Assembly: GCA_003697085.1 (NCBI GenBank)
Contig: RFFU01000083.1
Location: 1 to 15,009 of the forward strand
Length of the DNA: 15,009 bases
Direction: 5' to 3'
From: Candidatus Hydrogenedentota bacterium
GTDB taxonomy: Bacteria > UBA8481 > J006
The notes under the pieces were generated by a model. That model was not told the origin of the DNA. It did no database searches and saw nothing but the letters and a program-made list of their open reading frames with translations. Each line of letters begins with the position of its first letter. The stretch's first letter is position 1. Position numbers and translations under genes: made by a program. Positions 7,952 through 14,837 of the stretch are shown here, one piece after another.

Positions 7952-7962
7952 AACCGGTTACA
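7949..7962. promoter_or_regulatory. LacI-type operator 2
   Basis: TGAAACCGGTTACA is the exact reverse complement of operator 1. Its first three bases are the TGA stop codon of the hydrolase. It begins 41 bp after the first base of the -35 box, so repression by blocking the polymerase at the start site is expected. Confidence 0.8.
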
Positions 7963-8008
7963 CGGCATTTTAAACGAGAGGCGCGGCTCGTACGCGGCCC
8001 CTTGACCG

Positions 8009-8024
8009 GAGCGGCCGCTCTTTT
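8009..8024 (+). promoter_or_regulatory. Palindrome plus T-run in the leader of the second lipoprotein
   Basis: GAGCGGCCGCTC (8009-8020) is a perfect 12-bp palindrome followed by TTTT. As RNA it could fold with a 4-bp stem and GGCC loop. It may be a weak attenuator or pause site, or chance in GC-rich DNA. Confidence 0.3.
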
Positions 8025-8088
8025 GTGACCGGTGTCGGGTTTCGCTTCGAGAACCCGGAAATGGTGTGTGGAAGGAGGAAGAGGGCTG

Positions 8089-8805
8089 GTGAACGCAATC
8101 GTATCTTCCCGCGTGCGGGAATGGAATTGGACCGTGGTGGCGGCAATGGTTCTGACGGGTATGTTGGTGGGATGCGGAGGGTCGAAGAGCGTGGCTCCCC
8201 CGCCCGCTCCCCCGGCGCCGCCGAAGGTGGAAACGCCCGTCGCCAAGAAACCCGGCACACAAGAAACGAAGGCAACTCCGGCCGACGCCGCGCCATCGGG
8301 AGCAGTGAAAATCCTCTCGGATTTCAACTCCTTCGAGCGCGTCAATACCATCGGAGGAGGATTTGGAGGATGGAATTCGACGGAGCCCCAGCCGGAGGCC
8401 GTCGTCGAGGAGAAGATCGAGGACGGCGTGGGCCCGGATGGAAGTCCCGCTTGGAAGATATCGTACGATATATCGACCCCCGGATCCTTCTGTGGTTCGT
8501 GGATGAAGCTGAACGATTTCGATGCTCGCTCCTATTCCTACCTCGCCTTCGACATCAAGGGCGAGGGCACGTATCCGACCCGAGTCAAGTGCGAACTCAA
8601 AAACGAAAACAACGCGAATGTCGGCCGTACGATGATCACCGGCATTTCCGATCAGTGGCAACGAAAGCGGATTCCGTTGGCGAAATTCAAGCGGGCGCTC
8701 GGAAATCTCAACCATCTTTCGGAATGGGTTCTGGTCATGGACGAGGCCGCGGTCGGAAAGGTGAAGGCGGGGACGATCTTGGTTGATAACGTGGCCTTCG
8801 AGTAA
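8089..8805 (+). CDS. Second CIA30/CBM11-like lipoprotein
   Basis: This is a 238-residue protein from GTG 8089, selected because AAGGAGG (8072-8078) lies 10 bases upstream; starts further up the open frame have no such site. A hydrophobic stretch ends in the lipobox LVGC, with Cys29 as the lipidated residue. A Pro/Ala/Lys-rich linker (about 34-70) then spaces the domain from the membrane. The globular part, from ILSDFNSFERV to ILVDNVAFE, is the same beta-sandwich as in the 5358 gene: an aromatic-rich middle with GSWMKLNDFDARSYSYL, VKCELKNEN, and KRIPLAKFKRAL. The most likely role is binding a glycan at the cell envelope. It has its own promoter and operator 2 and is followed by a third domain copy in the 8969 gene, 163 bases downstream. 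Confidence 0.87.
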   Translation: MNAIVSSRVREWNWTVVAAMVLTGMLVGCGGSKSVAPPPAPPAPPKVETPVAKKPGTQETKATPADAAPSGAVKILSDFNSFERVNTIGGGFGGWNSTEPQPEAVVEEKIEDGVGPDGSPAWKISYDISTPGSFCGSWMKLNDFDARSYSYLAFDIKGEGTYPTRVKCELKNENNANVGRTMITGISDQWQRKRIPLAKFKRALGNLNHLSEWVLVMDEAAVGKVKAGTILVDNVAFE

Positions 8806-8968
8806 CGGATTGGGAAGCGCGACTCGAAAAGAAAGAATACACTACCTTGTTAAGCGTCGTCACTGAAGAAAGTTTTTCTCTCCTCCGGGCGCGGACTTGG
8901 TTCGAGACAGAGTGCGGTGACGGAGGCGGGAAGTAACGCCACGAAAATAACGAAAGGGGCGGGAGAGA

Positions 8969-10573
8969 ATGACACTTCCGGGCGGCAAGAAATTCGCGCC
9001 ACGTGACAAGCGGGCGCGGAGACTCGTGACGATGCAGGTCTCTTTCGGTCTTCGGACCGAGCAGGATACGATCTTCGAAGGGGAATCGACGGGACTTAAC
9101 GAACACGGGCTGGCGGGCCGCGTGAATCTCGTCTCCGGGAGACTCCCCTCGAATCTCGCCGGAAAACGTGTCTCCGTTCGCTTGGACCTTCCCAAGGAGA
9201 CCGGATTCCGGAGGATCGAGGGGGAGGTATTGCGTTTCACGACATCCTGGGTTCCCGGATACCGTTACTTCCTCGCCGTCAAATTCGACCGGATCAGCCG
9301 CGAGGATGTCGAATACCTCAAACGTTTCATCTCTTGGCAGGAGGGGCGGTATTTCGAGGAGGAAAAGCCTCCGAGGCAATGGTACGTTCACCGGACCGTG
9401 GAGAATTCCACCTACGGACCCCTTACCGCCAAGGAAGTGGAATCCGCCGTGCGGGCTGGAGCGTTGACCGAGCAGGACTGGATCTGGTCTCCCTTCGACG
9501 GTGAGTGGATTCCGTTCACGAAGGAAATCCTTTCCGCCGAAGAAGCGATTCCTCTTGCTGTGGAGAGTGCAAGCGGCGGGAGCGGTCTGACGCCGGAAGT
9601 CACGAAAGCGAGCGGCTCGACGGCGGCTGACCAACGGAAGACGACCGACGGGAAAGCCTCCGCCGGAAGGCCGACGGCCTCGAGGCTTCTCGAACGCCGC
9701 CCTCCGTCTTCCGCTGGAAGGTGGCTTCGCGCTTTCACCGTCTCAGTCCTTCTCCTCTTCGCCGCCCTCGGCGCGGGAATCGCTTATTGGACCGGTTGGC
9801 TCGATCCGTCGGAACCCGCTCAAGAATATCGCCGGGCCCTTGAATCCCACGACTCCGGCCGTTACTACCTCGGCATCCGTTTCATGGACGACCTCTGCCG
9901 CCGCTTTCCCAAGAACCGTTTCGCCCGCCGGGATCTGTTGACCCGCTATCTAGCCGAATCGGAGTCCCTCATCGACCGATCAATCGCCAATACGATGTTC
10001 GAGGAACCCAAGCGCGACAACATCGGCGTTCCTCCGCCCGATCGTTTCGTTCTCTGCGATTTCAACCGCGACGGCTATACCGCGCGCGAAATCGCGCCGC
10101 CGATCTTCGCTTGGAAGAGCGATCCTTTCGACAAGGAAACCCGCATCGACATTGAATACGATCCCTCGGACAAAATCGGTTCCGCCGGATATTCACTCAA
10201 GATCGATTACCATCTCCGAAGGGAGCCCGGTATCTACGCCGGACTCTGGGTTCGTTTCCGCGGGCCTGATCGACCGTCCCTCGATCTCTCCGACTATTCC
10301 TACCTTCTCTTCCGGATCAAGGGAGACGGAAAGGCGCGCGGTTACACGCGGTCGCTTCAGGTGGAACTGCGTAACGAAAGAGAGATCGGCATTGTTACCG
10401 TCAACAACATTCCGAACGAGTGGACACAAGTAAAGATTCCCTTTGCTCACTTCAAGGGTATCACGCAGTGGGATCGGCTTCGTTCCCTCCTTTTCGTCCT
10501 GGATTCCAGCCGCGTGACGGATCGGGACGGTGTCTTGCTTATCGACGAAATAGCCGCGGTAAAGGCACGATAA
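8969..10573 (+). CDS. PilZ-like/GYF_2/transmembrane/CIA30 multidomain protein
   Basis: The 534-residue protein starts at ATG 8969, a few bases after GGGAGAG. Residues about 12-122 look like a PilZ domain: an Arg-rich start (RDKRARR, 12-18), TGLNEHGLAG (41-50) at the position of the usual DxSxxG motif, then beta strands ending in FLAVKFDRIS. Key c-di-GMP contacts are altered (Gly42 and Asn44 instead of Asp and Ser), so binding is doubtful. Residues 137-183 (WYVHRTVENSTYGPLTAKEV, then DWIWSPFDGEW) fit a GYF_2 module. A disordered linker (about 190-250) leads to one membrane helix (about 254-274). Outside come a short helical region (about 285-345, possibly TPR-like) and a CIA30/CBM11-like domain (about 358-534), with LQVELRNEREIG, VKIPFAHFKGI and GVLLIDEI. 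The topology suggests a link between a periplasmic glycan or protein partner and a cytoplasmic signal. It is probably co-expressed with the 8089 gene, though the 163-base gap could hide a promoter. Confidence 0.83.
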   Translation: MTLPGGKKFAPRDKRARRLVTMQVSFGLRTEQDTIFEGESTGLNEHGLAGRVNLVSGRLPSNLAGKRVSVRLDLPKETGFRRIEGEVLRFTTSWVPGYRYFLAVKFDRISREDVEYLKRFISWQEGRYFEEEKPPRQWYVHRTVENSTYGPLTAKEVESAVRAGALTEQDWIWSPFDGEWIPFTKEILSAEEAIPLAVESASGGSGLTPEVTKASGSTAADQRKTTDGKASAGRPTASRLLERRPPSSAGRWLRAFTVSVLLLFAALGAGIAYWTGWLDPSEPAQEYRRALESHDSGRYYLGIRFMDDLCRRFPKNRFARRDLLTRYLAESESLIDRSIANTMFEEPKRDNIGVPPPDRFVLCDFNRDGYTAREIAPPIFAWKSDPFDKETRIDIEYDPSDKIGSAGYSLKIDYHLRREPGIYAGLWVRFRGPDRPSLDLSDYSYLLFRIKGDGKARGYTRSLQVELRNEREIGIVTVNNIPNEWTQVKIPFAHFKGITQWDRLRSLLFVLDSSRVTDRDGVLLIDEIAAVKAR

Positions 10574-10911
10574 CGACAGGAATAGCTCTTTCGTTCGCCC
10601 TTCTTCGTTTTTCACTTTCCGAGGTAGAACGGCACGTTGGTAACCGTCAACGGTAAGGAGAGAAGCCTCGTCCTTGCCCTGTTTCTTGCCCCCAACCCTG
10701 CCTTCTTCCTTTTCCCCTTTCCCTTTTGCCTTTCTCATTTTCCGTGTTCTCCGTGTGCTCCGTGATTTCTTCTCTTCCGTGTCATTCCGTGTCTTCCGTG
10801 GTTTCTTCTCTTCCGTGCTATTCCGTGTCTTCCTCGGGGTATTCCGTGGACTTTTCGGACGCGTTGTTCTATCGTTGTTTGGAGTGGTTTCACCAAGGAG
10901 TTCAAGAGCCG
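10574..10911. other. Intergenic repeat block A
   Basis: This 338-base gap has no convincing gene. It contains a small inverted repeat (ACCGT 10643-10647, ACGGT 10650-10654), a pyrimidine-rich stretch (about 10674-10740) including CCTTTTGCCTT and TTTCTCATTTT, and then a run of CCGTG-centred repeats to about 10850. The open frame that runs through it into the DNA methyltransferase is repeat-derived and compositionally unlike protein (Ser/Val/Phe/Cys repeats). Confidence 0.75.
10766..10833. repeat. Two 32-bp direct repeats, period 36
   Basis: The segment at 10766-10797 is repeated at 10802-10833 with only two differences (TC versus CT in the middle). Both begin TTTCTTCTCTTCCGTG and end CCGTGTCTTCC. 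Shorter CCGTG units precede it from 10741. This is the most regular part of repeat block A. Confidence 0.85.
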
Positions 10912-11949
10912 ATGAACCAGATCGTCTTCGCTGATAATCTCGCCTTCCTCACGACCCTTCCGGAGGGCTCGGTCAACCTCGTCTACATCGATCCTCCGTT
11001 CAATACCGGCAAGACCCGGCGTTACCGTCGGCTCGAAACGCGGCGTTCCGGAAAAGCGGGGAATCGCATCGGCTTTCTTGGAAAGTCCTATGCCACGACG
11101 GAACGAAGTGTCACAACCTATTCCGACATTCACTCCGATTATCTCGGCTCGCTCGAACCGCGCCTCCGGGAGGCTCACCGGGTTCTGGCGGAGGACGGCT
11201 CCCTTTTCTTCCACATCGATTATCGGGAGGCCCACTACTGCAAGATTCTTCTCGACGAAATCTTCGGGCGTGAATCCTTCATGAACGAGATCATCTGGGC
11301 GTATGACTACGGCGCGCGGAGTCGAAAACGCTGGTCGCCAAAGCATGACACGATCTTCTGGTATGCCAAATCCCCGGTCCGCTATACCTTCAACTTCGAG
11401 GAGATGGATCGGATTCCGTATATGGCCCCCGGATTGGTCACGCCCGAAAAGAGAAAACGCGGAAAGACGCCGACCGACGTCTGGTGGCACACCATCGTCC
11501 CGACGAACGGAAAGGAACGCACCGGATACGCGACACAGAAACCGCTGGGAATCCTCAAACGGATCGTCAAGGTTCATTCGCGGCCGGAAGAGACTGTCCT
11601 CGACTTCTACGCGGGAAGCGGTACGACGGGAGAAGCGGCGGCTCGTCTGGGACGGCGTTTCATCCTCGTCGATAACAATCCGCAGGCGATCGAGGTTATG
11701 TGTCACCGCTTGCGCTTTGCTTCGCCGGTTCTCGTGAACCTTCATAATCGACCGGTCGGAAAAGAAAAGGGCAATCTTCCCCTCTTTCGGGAATGGAACC
11801 AGAGTCTTCCTCCTTTTCCGCCCCCAAACGCGGCAAATTCCGCGTCCCCCCCTAAAACCGCGAGTACCAGGAAGAAACGGAAGTCTCCCTCGGTGACGCG
11901 GAGAAAAGAATCCGAAAATCGGGAAGTTCGGGAAGAACGCGATGCCTGA
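10912..11949 (+). CDS. Beta-class DNA adenine-N6 methyltransferase, apparently orphan
   Basis: This is a 345-residue protein from ATG 10912, with AAGGAG (10895-10900) 11 bases upstream; upstream in-frame sequence is repeat and is excluded. YIDPPFNTG (25-33) is catalytic motif IV, and DPPF points to adenine-N6 methylation. FYAGSGTTGEAA (232-243) is the SAM-binding motif I. The order IV before I defines the beta class, as in type III Mod subunits and many solitary methylases. A basic insert (about 34-60) and the central GYATQKP (205-211), a conserved part of the fold, are visible. The C-terminal 55 residues are Pro/Ser then Lys/Arg-rich and look disordered. No restriction enzyme lies nearby, so it is probably a solitary epigenetic methylase or a remnant of a system. 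It overlaps the solute-binding gene by 8 bases. Recognition site unknown. Confidence 0.88.
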   Translation: MNQIVFADNLAFLTTLPEGSVNLVYIDPPFNTGKTRRYRRLETRRSGKAGNRIGFLGKSYATTERSVTTYSDIHSDYLGSLEPRLREAHRVLAEDGSLFFHIDYREAHYCKILLDEIFGRESFMNEIIWAYDYGARSRKRWSPKHDTIFWYAKSPVRYTFNFEEMDRIPYMAPGLVTPEKRKRGKTPTDVWWHTIVPTNGKERTGYATQKPLGILKRIVKVHSRPEETVLDFYAGSGTTGEAAARLGRRFILVDNNPQAIEVMCHRLRFASPVLVNLHNRPVGKEKGNLPLFREWNQSLPPFPPPNAANSASPPKTASTRKKRKSPSVTRRKESENREVREERDA

Positions 11950-13228
11950 GGAACCCGAAACAACGGGCGCTTCCGGCCGCAATCCCCTCTTGCTTCTTCT
12001 CCTCCTCTATTCCGCGCTTGTGACGGCCGCCCTCGTCGCCCTTCTGCCCTACTATCTCGATGTCACAAGGGAAAATCGTTCCTTTTCCTCTTCTCCGCCC
12101 GTCACTTACCCGGAACCACTTATCATCTGGCTTTACGGAACGGAGTCTGAAATGGTGCACACGATTCTCCCCTTCTTTCAGCGGGCGTACCGTCAGTATG
12201 AGGTTCGCGTCGTTCCGAAGACGTGGAGTTCTCCGGCCGCAGTCGATCTCGTTGCGTTGCCTCCCGATCTCTGGCCGGACCTGATTCAAATCGGCTCAAC
12301 CTGGCTTCCCGAACTCGCGGACAAGGACCTCATCCTTCCCTTGGATCCCTATCTCTCCCACTCCTTCATCGAAGCGAGCGACTTCGCGAAGAATTCCTGG
12401 TCCTTGTATCGGTATCGCAATCATCAGTACGCCATTCCCTGGTACATCGACGTTCGCGCCTTATACTACCGTTCGGATCTGCTTCCTTCCCCGCCGAAAA
12501 CCTGGAACGAAGTGCTCCGACTCCGACGGACGCGCTCGCGAAAATATCGCTACCCGCTCACGTTTGCTTTGGACGACCCCAAAAATTTCCTGATGCTCTA
12601 CTGGGCGGCGGGCGGGACGCTCTCCCGACCGGATCCCTTGGTGCTGAAGAAATCCCTGAAACGGTACAAACAACTTCTTCTGTCTCGCATCGTTCCCAGC
12701 GGTCCCTTCGAGAACACGCGCGATCCGGAAGCGGTTCTGGCCTCGGGGTACTGTGCCGCAATGATATCGGGGCCGTGGCATCTGAGAGCATTGGAGCGGG
12801 AATTCCCACAGGTATCGGATTCCTGGGCAACGGCTCCGTTGCCGGCCGATTCGACGACCGTTTCGTTCCTGGGAGGTGCGGGTTGGGCGATTCCGAAGCA
12901 TGCGAAGAATCCCGAGGGGGCCTGGACGTTCATCGAGTATATGACCCATGTGGAACGGCAGAAGGAATGGTGGCGGGCCGTCGGAAACCTACCGGCCGTT
13001 CAGGCTGCTTGGGATTCGTCGATCGAGACGAATCCCCATCTGGCCGGTTTCGCCGCAATGCTTTCCCATCTTCGCCATCCTCCGGTCGATCCACGCTGGA
13101 ACGAGACGGAGCGGGAATGGAAAAACATTCTCGACGACTACACCTCGGGCAAAATCACTCTCACGCGCGCCAGGACGGAGATGCTTCGCTCCTTGAAATG
13201 GCTCCGGTCGAATAACTCGAACCTCTGA
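11942..13228 (+). CDS. Membrane-tethered sugar-type ABC solute-binding protein
   Basis: This is a 428-residue protein starting inside the methyltransferase gene at ATG 11942. A cytoplasmic tail of about 13 residues is followed by one hydrophobic segment (about 14-40, Leu-rich) with no lipobox, so it is held by an uncleaved helix instead of a lipid. The rest has the family 1 extracellular solute-binding fold: PLIIWLYGTESEM at the first strand, DLIQIGSTWLPELADKDLILPLDPY, the hinge motif YAIPWYIDVRALYYRSDLL, GYCAAMISGPWHL, and FLGGAGWAIPKHAKNPEGAWTFIEY. Relatives bind oligosaccharides or sugars for ABC importers. No permease or ATPase is present in this window, so it may work with distant transporters or act as a sensor. 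The neighbouring LacI-type regulator would suit a sugar substrate, but no operator was seen before this gene. Confidence 0.88.
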   Translation: MPEEPETTGASGRNPLLLLLLLYSALVTAALVALLPYYLDVTRENRSFSSSPPVTYPEPLIIWLYGTESEMVHTILPFFQRAYRQYEVRVVPKTWSSPAAVDLVALPPDLWPDLIQIGSTWLPELADKDLILPLDPYLSHSFIEASDFAKNSWSLYRYRNHQYAIPWYIDVRALYYRSDLLPSPPKTWNEVLRLRRTRSRKYRYPLTFALDDPKNFLMLYWAAGGTLSRPDPLVLKKSLKRYKQLLLSRIVPSGPFENTRDPEAVLASGYCAAMISGPWHLRALEREFPQVSDSWATAPLPADSTTVSFLGGAGWAIPKHAKNPEGAWTFIEYMTHVERQKEWWRAVGNLPAVQAAWDSSIETNPHLAGFAAMLSHLRHPPVDPRWNETEREWKNILDDYTSGKITLTRARTEMLRSLKWLRSNNSNL

Positions 13229-13336
13229 ACACCGGGCTTGGCCGGGGCACACATCAAGAACCGCGGGACACGCGGAGAAAATGAGAAAACGGAATACAGG
13301 GAACGAAAGAAGAGAGGAGATTGTTCAACGCCGGAA

Positions 13337-13356
13337 TCCTGCAGGTTCCCGCAGGA
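13337..13356. terminator. Hairpin in repeat block B
   Basis: TCCTGC (13337-13342) and GCAGGA (13351-13356) form a 6-bp stem with an 8-base loop, about 110 bases after the solute-binding gene. There is no T-run, so a terminator role is uncertain; it could instead belong to the repeat element. Confidence 0.3.
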
Positions 13357-13742
13357 AAGGATTGGCCACAGAGACCCAGGGATCACAGAGGATGAAATGA
13401 AAAAATGAAGAGACCCGAGAAAACAGGAGGATTTCCCCATACGCTTTTTTCTTGCCTTTTTCCGTACAGGGAAAGCCCTCTTTTCAGGTCTTACGCTCTC
13501 AGAAAACGACGTTCACCGATCTCTTCTTTTCTTCTTTCTCCGTGACTTCTCCGTGTGCTCTGTGTTCTCTGTGGTTTCCTTGTGTGCGCCTTGCAGGAGT
13601 CCAGTTCAACGTTTGGAATTCCGCACTGAACATTGGAAAACGAAAAATGAATACCGGGAAACGAGAAACAAGGAACGATAAATCGCCGCCGAGATCCGTC
13701 TTCTACGTCTCCGCAGCCATTCTTTTTTTAACTGGTTTTTCT

Positions 13743-13772
13743 TTGTGAACGGCATGGCGGTTCGTGTAATAT
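13743..13772 (+). promoter_or_regulatory. Promoter of the LacI-type gene
   Basis: TTGTGA (13743-13748) and TAATAT (13767-13772) are separated by 18 bases. Transcription would start at about 13779, at or next to the ATG at 13780. No ribosome-binding site precedes that ATG, so a leaderless message is likely. Confidence 0.55.
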
Positions 13773-13779
13773 TCGGCAT

Positions 13780-14817
13780 ATGAAATCGGTTTCACGTTCA
13801 AAGAGAGCCACCATTTATGATGTCGCCGCTGCGGCGCGTGTCTCGACCGCGACTGTTTCGAGATACCTGCGCGGGTACGATCGGATCACAGCGGAAAAGA
13901 AAAAGCGGATTCAGCAGGCCATTGCGGCACTCGATTTCGAACCTCATCCGATCGCACGCTCCTTGGCTCTTCCCATCAAACGAACCCTCGGTCTTCTGAT
14001 TATGCGAGGGTCCCGCGCTTATGCCGACCTTTTTCTGGCCGAAATCCTCTCGGGCGTGACCCGAGCCGCTTCCGCACTCGAACTCTCCTTGATGATCTCC
14101 GTTCCTTCCGCTTCGTCCGAGATCCCTTCCGTAGTGGAACGGATCCGCCGTGTCGTCGATGGAAGCCTCCTCCTCGATGTCTCTCTCGGCGATCAGACCG
14201 TGCGGAAATTGGCGGCCGGCGGCCACCCGATTCTTCTGGTCAATCAGGTCCATTCCAGAATTCCCTCCGTCTCGATAGACAATTATCTCGGAGGGAAGAC
14301 GGCCGCCGAGTATCTCGTGAAACTGGGTCATACGAGGATCGCCTGTTTGGCCGGAGACACGTCCATCAGCCGGCAGCGCCTCGATGGTTACCTTTCCGGC
14401 CTCGCCGAGGGGGGACTGAGGCCGGCGGAAGTAGTCGGCTGTGCCTTCGACAGGGAGAAGGCCCGCCGGGCTTTTCGAAAGATCATCAAACGCCGAAAAC
14501 CTCCGACCGCATTGCTCGTCGCCAGTGACTGGATGGCGGTGGGAGTCCTGGAAGAAGCCCGCGCGCTCGGCGTCGAAATCCCCCGCGACCTCAGCGTGAT
14601 TGGTTTCGATGACGCCATCATCGCAGAGACAACGGTCCCGGCGCTGACGACCATCCGCCAACCGCTGGAACGCCTGGGAGCCGAGGCGGTCGAAACACTC
14701 TGGGGATTCGTGACGAAAACAGAAAAAACGCCGGGATCCTCGAGAAAACGATTCAGCGAAAAATCTCTGGCTCCGAAACTGGTCGTTCGACAATCGACCG
14801 CACCGCCACAGTTGTAA
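13780..14817 (+). CDS. LacI/GalR-family transcriptional repressor
   Basis: The 345-residue protein has the full family layout. The helix-turn-helix is at residues 10-31 (TIYDVAAAARVSTATVSRYL), the usual N-terminal position, which supports the ATG at 13780. The hinge helix (PIARSLA, 57-63) has a Leu at the place that wedges into the central CpG of operators. Then comes a periplasmic-binding-protein-like sensor domain with GHPILLVNQV, a YLVKLGHTRIACLAGD strand, and DLSVIGFDDAIIAE near the C-terminus. It should bind a sugar or sugar phosphate and repress sugar-use genes. A site resembling the operators at 5251 and 7949 lies across its own start codon, implying autoregulation. It is separated from the other genes by repeat blocks, but it is the only regulator visible and the natural candidate for those sites. 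Inducer unknown. Confidence 0.93.
   Translation: MKSVSRSKRATIYDVAAAARVSTATVSRYLRGYDRITAEKKKRIQQAIAALDFEPHPIARSLALPIKRTLGLLIMRGSRAYADLFLAEILSGVTRAASALELSLMISVPSASSEIPSVVERIRRVVDGSLLLDVSLGDQTVRKLAAGGHPILLVNQVHSRIPSVSIDNYLGGKTAAEYLVKLGHTRIACLAGDTSISRQRLDGYLSGLAEGGLRPAEVVGCAFDREKARRAFRKIIKRRKPPTALLVASDWMAVGVLEEARALGVEIPRDLSVIGFDDAIIAETTVPALTTIRQPLERLGAEAVETLWGFVTKTEKTPGSSRKRFSEKSLAPKLVVRQSTAPPQL
13781..13794. promoter_or_regulatory. LacI-type operator 3, across the regulator's start codon
   Basis: TGAAATCGGTTTCA has matching TGAAA and TTTCA arms and a central CpG. Read in the same sense, it differs from TGAAACCGGTTACA (operator 2) at two positions. It begins with the TG of the ATG and lies about 2-15 bases after the expected transcription start, a position suited to autorepression. 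Confidence 0.65.
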
Positions 14818-14820
14818 AAT

Positions 14821-14837
14821 CCGCCACGGGCGGCCTT
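14821..14837 (+). terminator. Probable terminator of the LacI-type gene
   Basis: CCGCC (14821-14825) and GGCGG (14829-14833) form a 5-bp GC stem with a 3-base loop, three bases after the stop codon, followed by CCTTTCC. The U-tract is short, so this would be a weak intrinsic terminator. Confidence 0.5.

Larger units (their letters stand above)
13229..13779. other. Intergenic repeat block B
   Basis: This 551-base gap has no convincing gene. About 13265-13400 carries the block A motifs in reverse orientation (AAAATGAGAAA at 13278-13288; CACAGAG units at about 13368-13390). About 13530-13580 carries the CCGTG/CTGTG units in forward orientation. GTTCAACG followed by GGAAT occurs twice (13323-13339 and 13604-13622). 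An A-rich stretch follows (13630-13680), and the last 40 bases hold the regulator's promoter. Confidence 0.75.

Noticed and set aside
8458-8471. 14-bp perfect palindrome ATATCGTACGATAT
   Set aside because: It lies inside the second lipoprotein's coding sequence, is unrelated to the operator sequence, and has no promoter nearby.
10643-10654. ACCGT-CA-ACGGT inverted repeat as a fourth operator
   Set aside because: The half-sites are spaced differently from the three operators, the TGAAA/TTTCA outer arms are missing, and no promoter is evident.
10766-10833. CRISPR array
   Set aside because: There are only two long copies separated by 4 bases, with no spacer-sized unique segments and no cas genes.
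10726-10911. N-terminal extension of the DNA methyltransferase
   Set aside because: It is translated repeat (Ser/Val/Cys/Phe pattern); the ATG at 10912 has a ribosome-binding site and begins the known fold.
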